Below are positions 18,503 through 26,061 of a stretch of 64,000 nt of DNA, piece by piece. This DNA is from Streptomyces rugosispiralis. GTDB taxonomy: Bacteria; Actinomycetota; Actinomycetes; Streptomycetales; Streptomycetaceae. Position 1 is the stretch's first letter; the number at the start of each line of letters is the position of its first letter. The stretch is from contig NZ_JANIAA010000001.1 in NCBI RefSeq assembly GCF_024505145.1, positions 248,001-312,000 of the forward strand. The letters run 5' to 3'. The notes beneath the pieces were generated by a model. It was not told the DNA's origin and ran no database searches. It saw nothing but the letters and a program-made list of their open reading frames with translations. Made by a program: the position numbers and the translations under genes.

Positions 18503-20242
18503 TCACGGGGCGGTGTGCAGCGGCACGGCCCATTCCACGACGGTGCCGCTCGGCTCGTTCGGGCGGAGGGAGAACGAGCCGCCCAGTTCCTCGGCGCGTC
18601 GCCGGAGGTTGGCCAGGCCGCTTCGGCGGGTGACGGCCGAGTCGATGCCGTGGCCGTTGTCCGCCACTTTCAGCCGCAGCGCCGTGTCGGTGACCTCCAC
18701 GCCGACGTCGACGGCGGTGGCCTGGGCGTGCCGGGCCGCGTTGGACAGGGCCTCGCCGGCCACGGCGAGCATATGCTCGGCGTGACCGGCGGGGACGTTG
18801 GTGTCCAGCAGGCCGGTCATGCGCAGCGCGGGCGCGAAGCCCAGGGCTTCGGCGGCCCTCTCCATGGCCGCCACCAGCCGGGCTCGCAGCCCTTCGCTCC
18901 GGGCCCGGTCCTGCTCGCCGAGCGAGTAGATGGTGGAGCGGATGACCTTGATGGTGTCGTCCAGGTCGTCGACCACCCGCTGGATCCGCGCGCCCACCTG
19001 CGGCCGGTCGGCGAGGCGGCCGAGCGTGGATTGCAAGGTCAGCGCCCCGGCGAATAATCGCTGGATGACGAGGTCGTGCAGATCGCGGGCGATCCGGTCA
19101 CGGTCGTTGAGGACCAGCATGCGATCGGCGTCCTGCCGGTGCTCCGCGACCTCGAGCGCCAGCGCCGCCTGATTGCCGTACCCGATCACCGTGTCGATGA
19201 CGGCGTCGGTGAAGACCGCGCCGCCCGGTACGTTGGCCACCTGCAGCACCCCCCGTACATGGTCGCGGGTACCGAGGGGGACGAGGAAGGCGGGGCCCAG
19301 CTCCACGATCGCGGCGCTGCCACCGGTGGCGCGCGGATCGGCGCTGACCGCGTCGCTGGTGATGGTCTCCCCGGAGGCGAAGACCTTCGCCGCCAGCGTG
19401 GCGGCGCCCAGTACCAGACCGCGCGCGTCCTCCGCACGGGTTCCGGAGGCGGCCTCGATGACCAGCTCGCCGCTGTCGCCGACCGGGACGGCCAGGGTGA
19501 CCAGGTAGGCGCCGGCCATCTCGCGCAGGGTGTCGGTGAAGGACTCCAGCACCGCGGCGGGTTCGGTACCGGACAGCAGGCTACGGGTCAGCTCGTTGCT
19601 CGCCGCCAGCCACCGCTGCCGGCGGCGGGCGTCGTCGTACAGCCGGGCGTTGTCGATCGCCACTCCGGCCGCCGCGGCCAGGGTGCGCAGCACCGCCTCG
19701 TCGTCGGCGTCGAACTCCGCGGCGCCCTGTTTGTCGGTCAGGTACAGGTTGCCGAAGACCTGCTCGCGCACCTTGATCGGGGCGCCGAGGAAGCTGGTCA
19801 TCGGCGGATGCCCGGACGGGAAACCCACAGAAGAGGGATGCCGCGCCAGATCGGCCAGGCGCAGCGGCTCCGGGTGACGGATCAGCAGCCCCAGGATGCC
19901 CTCGCCGCGCGGGTAGTGACCCATTTCCGCGATGGTCTCCTCGTCGACGCCGACGGTGAGGAACTGCTTGATCGTGCCTTCCTCGGCCAGCACGCCGAGC
20001 GCCCCGTACTTCGCGTCGACCAGGCTGACGGCCGACTCCACGATGCGCTGCAGCACCACCTCCAGCTCCAAGTCGGAACCGATCGCCAGCACCGCGTCCA
20101 GCAGCGTATGGATGCGGTCGCGTGCCGCCCGAACCTGCGCCACCTGCTGCTGCAGACCCTCCAGCAGCTCATCCAGACGCAGCTGGGGCAAGGCCCCGGA
20201 CACCGCGGTTTCGCAGGGCTTTTGGCCGCACTCGTCCACCAC
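18503..20242 (-). CDS. devS: DevS/DosS-like GAF sensor histidine kinase
   Basis: This 579-residue kinase is close to the length of mycobacterial DevS. The GTG at 20242 follows AGGGGAG; frame continuation upstream is not protein-like. Residues about 60-200 form GAF-1, including HPSSVGFPSGHPPMTSFLG, whose second His (near 145) corresponds to the heme-ligating His of DosS. GAF-2 spans about 225-370. A HisKA_3 box (RIARDLHDLVIQRL, His near 389) and a HATPase (NAARHAQA, DNGHGID, GLANLRRRA) follow. It is expected to sense O2, NO, CO or redox and to phosphorylate the DevR-like protein at 25204. There are no membrane segments. Confidence 0.9.
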   Translation of the reverse strand: MVDECGQKPCETAVSGALPQLRLDELLEGLQQQVAQVRAARDRIHTLLDAVLAIGSDLELEVVLQRIVESAVSLVDAKYGALGVLAEEGTIKQFLTVGVDEETIAEMGHYPRGEGILGLLIRHPEPLRLADLARHPSSVGFPSGHPPMTSFLGAPIKVREQVFGNLYLTDKQGAAEFDADDEAVLRTLAAAAGVAIDNARLYDDARRRQRWLAASNELTRSLLSGTEPAAVLESFTDTLREMAGAYLVTLAVPVGDSGELVIEAASGTRAEDARGLVLGAATLAAKVFASGETITSDAVSADPRATGGSAAIVELGPAFLVPLGTRDHVRGVLQVANVPGGAVFTDAVIDTVIGYGNQAALALEVAEHRQDADRMLVLNDRDRIARDLHDLVIQRLFAGALTLQSTLGRLADRPQVGARIQRVVDDLDDTIKVIRSTIYSLGEQDRARSEGLRARLVAAMERAAEALGFAPALRMTGLLDTNVPAGHAEHMLAVAGEALSNAARHAQATAVDVGVEVTDTALRLKVADNGHGIDSAVTRRSGLANLRRRAEELGGSFSLRPNEPSGTVVEWAVPLHTAP

Positions 20243-21071
20243 AGCTGCTCCCCTTTTCCGTCGCGCCGACCGACACCAGGATGCCCGAGACACGGACCCG
20301 GATCGACGGCGCCCCGAGGAGCAGCTCGGCAGCGCACATGCGGTTACGGCGCCGGGCGCGTGCCGTCGGCCGGTCGACGGTGCCGGGGCGGAGTGCGCAT
20401 GGGGTGCGGGAACCCGGCGGGTGACCGCGTGGCGCGGACAGGGCGGTGGCGAGCAGGACGACACCGGCGAACCGACGGCGAGCACCCGGGCCGGTTCCGT
20501 CGCGCGGTTCGGCCGTGGGGCCCGTGCGCGACGTTCCGGCGCTGTCGGCGGAACGCTCGTGCGCCGCTCACCTGGTCCTCCGTAGGGGATTGGCGCGCGG
20601 TGTGCGTCCGGCCGCCCGGGAGTCAGGGCAGACGTGGCGAGCGGCCGGACGGTGACCGGTCCGGCCCGTGCGCGGCGCCCGCCACGGGGGACGGCGATGG
20701 AGACAGCCGAACGGGCGCTCGATGCGGTCGTACACGGGATACCTCCGGATCGGTCGGCAACCAGCTTCCGGCATCGGGCGGTCCCGGCGCGGCGGCCGAT
20801 GAGCCCTTGGAGGTGGGCCAAGGGTCCCCTCTGCCAAGTCCATTGGGAGCCGGGCCGGTTGGGGTCGGCCGCCGCCCGGGTAGGAGATGCCGGCGGTCCA
20901 GCCGGGGCGGTCAGAGGCAAGCCTCCCCGTTCCGCGGCGGTCGGCGGCCGGGCCGAGCGGCCCTCGGGCGCCGCCCACTCGGCCCTGACCACCGCTCCGG
21001 AGAGAGCCGAAGCGGCTCCCGGACAGGGACGTTCGGCCCCGGGCTCGGAGCGGGGCCGACGCCTAGCGTTC
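20243..21071. other. 830-bp intergenic region between devS and the VKOR unit
   Basis: Reading frames here lack protein-like composition, conserved motifs and ribosome sites, so I call no gene. The region holds several GC-rich inverted repeats, including CCCTTGG/CCAAGGG at 20804-20824. It also holds a DosR-type box at 20815-20828. It presumably carries the divergent promoters for the kinase and the VKOR unit. Confidence 0.5.
20815..20828. promoter_or_regulatory. DosR/DevR-type box (exact GGGNCNNNNGNCCC)
   Basis: GGGCCAAGGGTCCC fits the core of the mycobacterial DosR motif (GGGACTWWAGTCCC class). It is far from both flanking starts (over 240 bp), so it is the least convincing of the set by position. 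Confidence 0.35.
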
Positions 21072-21209
21072 ATGCCCATGGAGAACGACAAGACTGCGCG
21101 CCCCTCGCGACGGCGCACGGCCGGGGGCCGGCCCCCGGCCACCCGCAGGCTCGTGGCGGGCGGCGGCCAGGACGGCCCGATCCGCGACACCGAGGGAGGC
21201 CGTGCGTGA
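21072..21209 (+). CDS. Small basic hypothetical protein coupled to VKOR
   Basis: The ATG at 21072 (or 21078) opens a 45-codon frame (43 codons from 21078) rich in Arg, Gly and Pro, starting MPMENDKTARPSRRR. Its TGA overlaps the GTG of the VKOR gene (GTGA at 21206-21209), and the VKOR ribosome site GAGGGAGG lies inside it. A TAGCGT hexamer at 21064-21069 is placed for leaderless initiation at 21078. It resembles nothing I recognise. Coupling and spacing are the only support, so it could be a translated leader rather than a functional protein. Confidence 0.35.
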   Translation: MPMENDKTARPSRRRTAGGRPPATRRLVAGGGQDGPIRDTEGGRA

Positions 21210-21931
21210 GCCCGCTGCCCGCGACCGTGTCCGCCATGGTGCGCACCCGTTTGCGCGCCGCGGTCCGTCGTCCGTCGCGTCCGTCGCGTCCGTCGCCCCA
21301 GGAGACCGAGGACCGGGCGCGCCCCATGAGCCGGGCCCGCCCGCGGCGGGCGGGCCGACGCATCGGCCGGCTGCTGGCCCTGACCGGAGCCGTCGGCTGG
21401 CTCGCCTCCTTCCAGCTCGCGGTGGACGACTGGCGGCTGCTGAAGGACCCGGCCTATCAGCCGCCGTGCGACATCAGCCCGATCGTCAGCTGCGGCAGCG
21501 TCATGTCCAGCCCGGAGGGCAGCGTCTTCGGGTTCCCCAACATGCTGCTCGGCCTCGGCGCCTTCGCCGCGGTCGCCGTCCTCGGAGTGGCCGTGCTCAC
21601 CGGGGCCCGTCTGCACCGGATGCTGTGGCTGGCCCTGAACACCGGCGCCCTCGCCGGTGTGGTGTTCGCGCACTGGCTGATCTACCAGTCACTGTTCGGG
21701 CTCGGCAGGCTCTGCCCCTACTGCGCCGTGGTCTGGGCCGTCACCATCGCCCTGTTCTGGTACGTCACGCTGCACAACCTCGGGCGGGGAGTCATCCCCG
21801 TACCGGCGGCCGGCCGGGGCGCCCTCGATCTGGTCCTGGAGACCCACTGGCTGCTCCTGGCCGGCTGGTACGGCGTGATCGCCGTCCTCGTGCTCACCCG
21901 CTTCTGGTCCTCCTGGAGCAGCCTGCTGTGA
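21206..21931 (+). CDS. Vitamin K epoxide reductase (VKOR) family membrane protein
   Basis: This 241-residue integral membrane oxidoreductase has four to five predicted membrane segments. Redox motifs are CDISPIVSCGSV in the first loop and LCPYC (the CxxC active site) in the fourth segment region. Bacterial VKORs reoxidise a DsbA-like partner using menaquinone, supporting disulfide formation outside the membrane. GTG 21206 has a strong GAGGGAGG site; an ATG at 21327 would remove an Arg/Pro-rich 40-residue tail and give the usual length of about 200. Its place in a DevR/DevS block suggests redox adaptation. Confidence 0.9.
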   Translation: MSPLPATVSAMVRTRLRAAVRRPSRPSRPSPQETEDRARPMSRARPRRAGRRIGRLLALTGAVGWLASFQLAVDDWRLLKDPAYQPPCDISPIVSCGSVMSSPEGSVFGFPNMLLGLGAFAAVAVLGVAVLTGARLHRMLWLALNTGALAGVVFAHWLIYQSLFGLGRLCPYCAVVWAVTIALFWYVTLHNLGRGVIPVPAAGRGALDLVLETHWLLLAGWYGVIAVLVLTRFWSSWSSLL

Positions 21932-21941
21932 ACGAGCGCGA

Positions 21942-21971
21942 GGCCCCACGGACCGACGGGTCCGTGGGGCC
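21942..21971. terminator. Bidirectional terminator hairpin between VKOR and flavohemoglobin genes
   Basis: Perfect 13-bp arms (GGCCCCACGGACC and its complement) flank a 4-base loop and are followed by CAGCTTTCCT. The hairpin lies between two convergent genes. Confidence 0.8.
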
Positions 21972-22001
21972 AGCTTTCCTGCCGCCCGGCGACCGGGCGC
22001 C

Positions 22002-23207
22002 TCAGCCCTCGCCGTGGGCCAGCCACAGGTCGGGGCCGAAGACCTCGTAGCGGATGTGGCGCGCGGGGACACCGGCCCGGAGCAGTTGGGCCCGGACGGC
22101 GCGCATGAAGGGGAGCGAGCCGCACAGGTACACGTCGGCGTCGGCGGGCAGGTCCAGGCCGTCGAGGTCCATCAGGCCCGTGCGCGCCCCGGCTTCCCCG
22201 GCCGCGTCCCGTTCGTACCAGAACTCCGCTCGCGCGTAGGGCAGTTGGGCCACGAGACGGCGGGTGTCGGCGCGCAGGGCGTGGTCGGCCGGGGCGTGGT
22301 CGGCGTGCAGGACACGGACCGGACGGGCCGAGGCGGTGGCGGCGAGGTGTTCGAGCATGGCGACCATGGGGGTGCAGCCGATACCGGCGGACACCAGCAC
22401 GAGCGGGGTGTCGGTGTCATCGAGGACGATGTCTCCGAACGGGGCCGACAGGGTGAGTTCGCCGCCGGCCCGCACGGTGCGGTGCAACTGGTTGGACACC
22501 TCGCCCTCGGGGGCGCCGGCCACGCTCGCCACGCGCTTGACGGTGATGCGCCGCAGCCGGTCGCCGGGGGCGTTGGACACGCTGTACTGGCGGGTCTGGT
22601 GGATTCCGTCGGGCATGAGCACCCGGACGCTGACGTACTGACCGGCGCGGGCGGCGGGCAGCGGGCCGTCATCGGCCGGGCGCAGCAGGAAGGAGGCCAC
22701 GTCCGGGGTCTCCTCGCGCCGCTCCACGACGGTCCACCGCCGCCACGGGTGCCGCGGATCGACCTGGGCCTCCTGGTAGAGGCGGGTCTCCTGGGCTATG
22801 AGGGCATCGGCCATCAGCCAGTACACCTCGTCCCAGGCGGAGGCCACCTCCGCGGTGACGGCATCGCCCAGCACCTCGCCGATGGCGCGGAACAGGTATT
22901 TGTGGACGATCGTGTACTGGTCCTCGGTGACGCCGAGTGCGGCATGCTTATGGGCGATCCGGGACAGCAGGGCGCCGGGACGGGTGCCGGGCTCGGCCAG
23001 CAGCGCCTGGGCGAAGACCGCGATCGACCCCGCCAGGGCCTTGCGCTGCTCGCCGCTGGCCTGGTTGCCGCGGTTGAACAGCCCGTCCAGCAGCTCGGGC
23101 TGCTCGGCGAACATGGTGCCGTAGAAGCGCTCCGTGATCTCGTCCAGTGCCTCGCCGACCATGGGCAGCGTGGTGCGAATGACAGCGGCCGATTGAAGCG
23201 AAATCAT
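22002..23207 (-). CDS. hmp: Flavohemoglobin (NO dioxygenase type)
   Basis: This 401-residue protein starts at ATG 23207, preceded by GAGGAGAG. Residues 1-140 are a globin domain with proximal His in IAHKHAALGV (near 85). The FAD domain follows (RQYSVSNAP, near 210), then an NAD domain (SAGIGCTPMVAML near 270 and YLCGSLPFMRAV near 360). Such enzymes convert NO to nitrate with O2 and NADH in the cytoplasm. The divergent upstream region carries inverted repeats and DosR-type boxes, suggesting stress or DevR control. Confidence 0.92.
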   Translation of the reverse strand: MISLQSAAVIRTTLPMVGEALDEITERFYGTMFAEQPELLDGLFNRGNQASGEQRKALAGSIAVFAQALLAEPGTRPGALLSRIAHKHAALGVTEDQYTIVHKYLFRAIGEVLGDAVTAEVASAWDEVYWLMADALIAQETRLYQEAQVDPRHPWRRWTVVERREETPDVASFLLRPADDGPLPAARAGQYVSVRVLMPDGIHQTRQYSVSNAPGDRLRRITVKRVASVAGAPEGEVSNQLHRTVRAGGELTLSAPFGDIVLDDTDTPLVLVSAGIGCTPMVAMLEHLAATASARPVRVLHADHAPADHALRADTRRLVAQLPYARAEFWYERDAAGEAGARTGLMDLDGLDLPADADVYLCGSLPFMRAVRAQLLRAGVPARHIRYEVFGPDLWLAHGEG

Positions 23208-23535
23208 GGCTCTCCTCTGTGCGGGCACGTAGGGGGACGGCGCTCACCGCCACGGCCGGGTCCGTCGTGCGGATCGCACCGGTACATCGATCGTGCCGGT
23301 GGCCCGGTGTTCCCGAGTAGGGCCGAACTTCCTTGCCGCCAGGGCCCGTCGGGCCGATTGGCTCTGAGATTCGACCGTTCGCGGGCGGGCCGGTGGAAAC
23401 CGGGGCGACGCCGGTTTCCCCCTCCGCAAGGACCGACCGGCCCTTTCCCCGTTCCGCTCGGCTCTGGCGCGCCGCGCCCGAGCCCGGAGACGATCAAGCG
23501 GACCAGTGGGTGGTGAGGAGAAAGGACGGTCGAGG
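23208..23535. promoter_or_regulatory. Divergent control region with inverted repeats and DosR-type boxes
   Basis: This 328-bp gap separates hmp and the SLOG-like gene. It has a near-perfect repeat CACCGGTAC/GTGCCGGTG (23277-23301). It also has a perfect 9-bp repeat GGAAACCGG/CCGGTTTCC with a 7-base spacer (23395-23419). Two DosR-type boxes have one mismatch each: GGGCCCGTCGGGCC (23342-23355) and GGACCGACCGGCCC (23430-23443). The latter sits inside the wider imperfect palindrome AAGG...CCTT and lies 92 bp from the downstream ATG. Confidence 0.5.
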
Positions 23536-24033
23536 ATGATCGCTGTCGTAGGGCATCCCGATCTCAGCGCGTCGACACTCGTGCTGGTGGAGGAGGAACT
23601 GCGGGCGCGGCTGGTCGAGTTCGCACGGGCGGGGAGAGCCGGTCTGGTCCGCGCCGGAAAGGGGCTGCCGACGGCGTTCGGGCGAGCCGCCCGCAGGGCC
23701 GGGCTGGCCCTGGTGACGGTCCTGCCGTCGCGGAACGGCGTGCCCACGCAGTTGGCCGAGCTCGACCGCGGGGCCGCCGGCGAACTGCTGCTGCTGTCCG
23801 AGCAGGTGCGGCTGGTGGAGTACGACCCCGGCGACCGCGGCTCGTGCGTGACCGCGGACGAGAGCATGCTGCGCCACTGCGCCCGCGTGCTCGCGGTGTG
23901 GGACGGCTCGCCGTCCAACGGCCGGGACGTCACGGCGCATCTGGTGGCCTACGCGCGCAGTCATGGGGTCGATGTCGAGGTGATCTGGCCGCGGGGGGCC
24001 AGGCACGGGACCGTCCGCCGGGAACCGTCATGA
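23536..24033 (+). CDS. SLOG-like Rossmann-fold hypothetical protein
   Basis: This 165-residue protein starts at ATG 23536 after GAGGAGAAAGGACGG. The pattern AVVGHPDL at the N-terminus, AAGELLLLSEQVR in the middle, VWDGSPSNGRDVTAH and a terminal VDVEVIWPRGA are reminiscent of SLOG (Smf/LOG-like) nucleotide-binding folds. No catalytic function can be assigned. It overlaps the PPOX gene by ATGA, so the two are co-translated. Its position between flavohemoglobin and PPOX fits an accessory role in a nitrosative or hypoxic stress set. Confidence 0.7.
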   Translation: MIAVVGHPDLSASTLVLVEEELRARLVEFARAGRAGLVRAGKGLPTAFGRAARRAGLALVTVLPSRNGVPTQLAELDRGAAGELLLLSEQVRLVEYDPGDRGSCVTADESMLRHCARVLAVWDGSPSNGRDVTAHLVAYARSHGVDVEVIWPRGARHGTVRREPS

Positions 24034-24473
24034 CCGTTCAGCCTCTTCCCCCTGTTCCGGGGACCCGGATGGTCGAGCTGGACCGGAAGGAATCGCTCAC
24101 GCTGCTGACGGGCGTGTCCATGGGGCGGGTGGGCTTCACCCACCAGGCGCTCCCGGTGATCCGGCCGGTCAACCACCTCGTGAACGACGACGGCGACATC
24201 GTCATCCGCACCCACGCCGGTGCCGCGCTCCTGGCCACCGCGTCGGCGTCCGAGGTGGTGGTGTACGAGGCCGACCAGATCGACGAGGCCACGCACACCG
24301 GCTGGAGCGTGATGGTCACCGGCACCGCGTGCCGCGTCACGGATCCGCGGACGCTCTCCCGCTACCGCACCGAGCTGACGCCCTGGATCAACACGGAGAT
24401 GGAGCACGTGGTCCGCATCCGTGCCGAGTTCGTGACCGGCTACCGGCTGGAGACGACGGGCTCGCACGAGTAG
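24030..24473 (+). CDS. PPOX-fold flavoprotein (pyridoxamine 5'-phosphate oxidase superfamily)
   Basis: This 147-residue protein has the split-barrel signature: MVELDRKESLTLL, GRVGFTHQALPVIRPVNHLV, then GDIVIRTHAGAAL and GWSVMVTGTACRV. Family members bind FMN or F420. Mycobacterial relatives of this size (Rv0080-like) belong to the DosR regulon, from memory. The ATG at 24030 overlaps the SLOG-like stop. The substrate is unknown. Confidence 0.85.
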   Translation: MTVQPLPPVPGTRMVELDRKESLTLLTGVSMGRVGFTHQALPVIRPVNHLVNDDGDIVIRTHAGAALLATASASEVVVYEADQIDEATHTGWSVMVTGTACRVTDPRTLSRYRTELTPWINTEMEHVVRIRAEFVTGYRLETTGSHE

Positions 24474-24546
24474 CGGCGTCACAAGTCGTCGCTCCGCGCG
24501 GGTTTCGCCGACCGCACCGGGGCGTGGCGAGGCCGAGCACGCGACG

Positions 24547-24581
24547 GGGCCGGGTGGCCCGCCGTACGGACCCGATGGCCC
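24547..24581. promoter_or_regulatory. Tandem DosR/DevR-type boxes, 21 bp apart
   Basis: GGGCCGGGTGGCCC (24547-24560, exact GGGNCNNNNGNCCC) and GGACCCGATGGCCC (24568-24581, one mismatch) start exactly 21 bp apart. The proximal box ends 69 bp before the ATG of the cNMP-binding protein. The same spacing occurs before the first universal stress protein gene. Confidence 0.6.
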
Positions 24582-24650
24582 CTCGTCCGGGCCCGGCCGC
24601 TGCCAGACGCTGGAGGCGGCAGATTGCAGACCCCGTCCGGAAGGCAGATC

Positions 24651-25106
24651 ATGAACACCCCCACCATGCTGCGCGCACTGCCCGCCGATCACCGGCGACG
24701 GCTCATGCGCCTCCCCCGGGAGGTGTCCTTCCCGCAGGGAACGCGCCTCTTCGACGAAGGTGGCCGCGCGGACCGGTTCTGGATCCTTCGCACCGGCTCG
24801 GTCGAGCTGGACACGCAGGTGCCCGGTCGGCGCACCGCCGTCATCGAGACTCTGGGCGCCAATGAACTCGTCGGCTGGTCCTGGCTGTTCGCACCGCATG
24901 TGTGGCATCTGGGCGGCACGGCGACAACACCCGTGCGGGCCTACGAATTCGACGCCACGGCTATCCGCTCCATGTGCCTGGACGACCCGGCTCTCGGCCA
25001 GGCCGTCACCCAGTGGGTCGGCGAGGTGCTCGCCCACCGGCTGCGTTGTGCCAGGACCCGGCTGCTGGACCGCTACGCCCCCTACGGCGCGGACAGCGCC
25101 GTCTGA
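24651..25106 (+). CDS. Stand-alone cyclic-nucleotide-binding-domain protein
   Basis: This 151-residue protein starts at ATG 24651 after GGAAGGCAG. It is a single cNMP-type beta-roll: LPREVSFPQGTRLFDEGGRADRFWILRTGSVEL, then TLGANELVGWSWLFAPHVWHLGGTATTPVRAYEFDA and a C-helix. The Crp/Fnr helix-turn-helix is absent because the protein ends just after the dimer helix. The phosphate-binding GE..R-A segment is not convincing, so ligand binding is uncertain. Similar single-domain proteins sit near universal stress genes in other actinomycetes. It is probably DevR-controlled through the tandem boxes. Confidence 0.8.
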   Translation: MNTPTMLRALPADHRRRLMRLPREVSFPQGTRLFDEGGRADRFWILRTGSVELDTQVPGRRTAVIETLGANELVGWSWLFAPHVWHLGGTATTPVRAYEFDATAIRSMCLDDPALGQAVTQWVGEVLAHRLRCARTRLLDRYAPYGADSAV

Positions 25107-25203
25107 GCGGGCGGAAGGCGGCGAAGGAGAGCGCGGAGGAGAGCGCGAGGGAGTGCGTGGAGGAAGTCCGACGAGAAGTCGTGGCGTCCACCGGCCCTGG
25201 TCT

Positions 25204-25893
25204 TCAGCGCCCTTCCCGCCGCTGCCGGTCCTGGGCCTGGGTGGCGATGACCGCGGCCTGGATGCGACGTTCCACGCCGAGCTTGGCCAGCAGACGGGAG
25301 ATGTGGTTCTTCACCGTCTTCTCGGCCAGGTACAGCCGCTGGCCGATCTGGCGGTTGGTCAGCCCCTCGCCGATCAGGGCCAGGATCTCGCGCTCCCGTT
25401 GCGTCAGGCCGGGCAGACCGTCGGGCTCCTCCTGCCGCTGACCGTCGCGCAGCCGGGCCATCAGCCGGGTGGCGGCGCTCGGGTCGAGCAGGGACTGGCC
25501 GTCGGCCAGGGTGCGTACCGCGGAGACCAGGTCCGAGCCCTGGATCTGCTTCAGTACGTATCCGGAGGCGCCCGCCATGATCGAGTCCAGCAGGGCCTCC
25601 TCCTCGTCGAAGGAGGTCAGCATCAGGCAGACGAGCTCGGGCATGCGCGAGCGCAACTCCCGGCACACGGACACGCCGTCACCGTCGGGCAGCCGAACGT
25701 CGAGAATGGCCACCCGCGGTCGCAGCGCGGGGACGCGGACCAGGGCCTGCTCCACCGTCCCGGCCTCACCGACCACGCTGATGTCCGGCTCGTCGTCGAG
25801 CAGGTCGCGCACACCGCGCCGTACCACCTCGTGGTCGTCCAGCAGGAAGACCCGGGTGGGGTTGCCGGGGCCGGGCCGCTCGCTGTCCGCCAT
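25204..25893 (-). CDS. devR: DevR/DosR-like response regulator (NarL/LuxR type)
   Basis: This 229-residue protein starts at ATG 25893, which follows AGGGAG. The receiver domain has acidic pair Asp19-Asp20, phospho-acceptor Asp65 (ILDVRLPDG) and a Lys in YVLKQIQG. The C-terminal LuxR domain is [22 protein letters not shown] followed by [16 protein letters not shown], like mycobacterial DevR, though the N-terminus is about 10 residues longer. It is the expected partner of the DevS-like kinase encoded 5 kb away. A DosR-type box about 100 bp upstream suggests autoregulation. Confidence 0.9.
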   Translation of the reverse strand: MADSERPGPGNPTRVFLLDDHEVVRRGVRDLLDDEPDISVVGEAGTVEQALVRVPALRPRVAILDVRLPDGDGVSVCRELRSRMPELVCLMLTSFDEEEALLDSIMAGASGYVLKQIQGSDLVSAVRTLADGQSLLDPSAATRLMARLRDGQRQEEPDGLPGLTQREREILALIGEGLTNRQIGQRLYLAEKTVKNHISRLLAKLGVERRIQAAVIATQAQDRQRREGR

Positions 25894-25922
25894 GGATCGC
25901 TCCCTGTAGGTTCCGCTGTCCG

Positions 25923-25955
25923 TCGGTGCCCGATCGCGTCGGGATCGGGCACCGA
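25923..25955. terminator. Strong hairpin between the MFS gene and devR
   Basis: Perfect 13-bp arms (TCGGTGCCCGATC and its complement) flank a 7-base loop. The hairpin lies downstream of the MFS gene and upstream of devR, both on the minus strand. It may terminate the MFS transcript or structure the devR leader; there is no clear T-run. Confidence 0.6.
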
Positions 25956-25976
25956 ACCGAGATCCTTCTCGTATTC

Positions 25977-26004
25977 GGGCCGGAGGACCAGGGCCGGTCG
26001 GCCC
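25977..26004. promoter_or_regulatory. Adjacent DosR/DevR-type boxes upstream of devR
   Basis: GGGCCGGTCGGCCC (25991-26004) fits GGGNCNNNNGNCCC exactly, with 6-bp palindromic arms. GGGCCGGAGGACCA (25977-25990) abuts it with one mismatch. They lie about 85-110 bp from the devR start, consistent with autoregulation. Confidence 0.5.
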
Positions 26005-26061
26005 CATTCCGCCCGCGGCGCCGCGCCGGCCGAGGTGTGGCAATGGCCGTCCGGGCCGGCG

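Noticed and set aside
20634..21209. A 191-codon plus-strand gene upstream of VKOR
   Set aside because: The first 145 codons show no protein-like pattern or ribosome site; only the last 43-45 codons have positional support.
18503..21673. A 1056-residue version of the DevS-like kinase
   Set aside because: The extra N-terminal sequence is compositionally random and antisense to VKOR; the GTG at 20242 has a good ribosome site and gives the DevS length.
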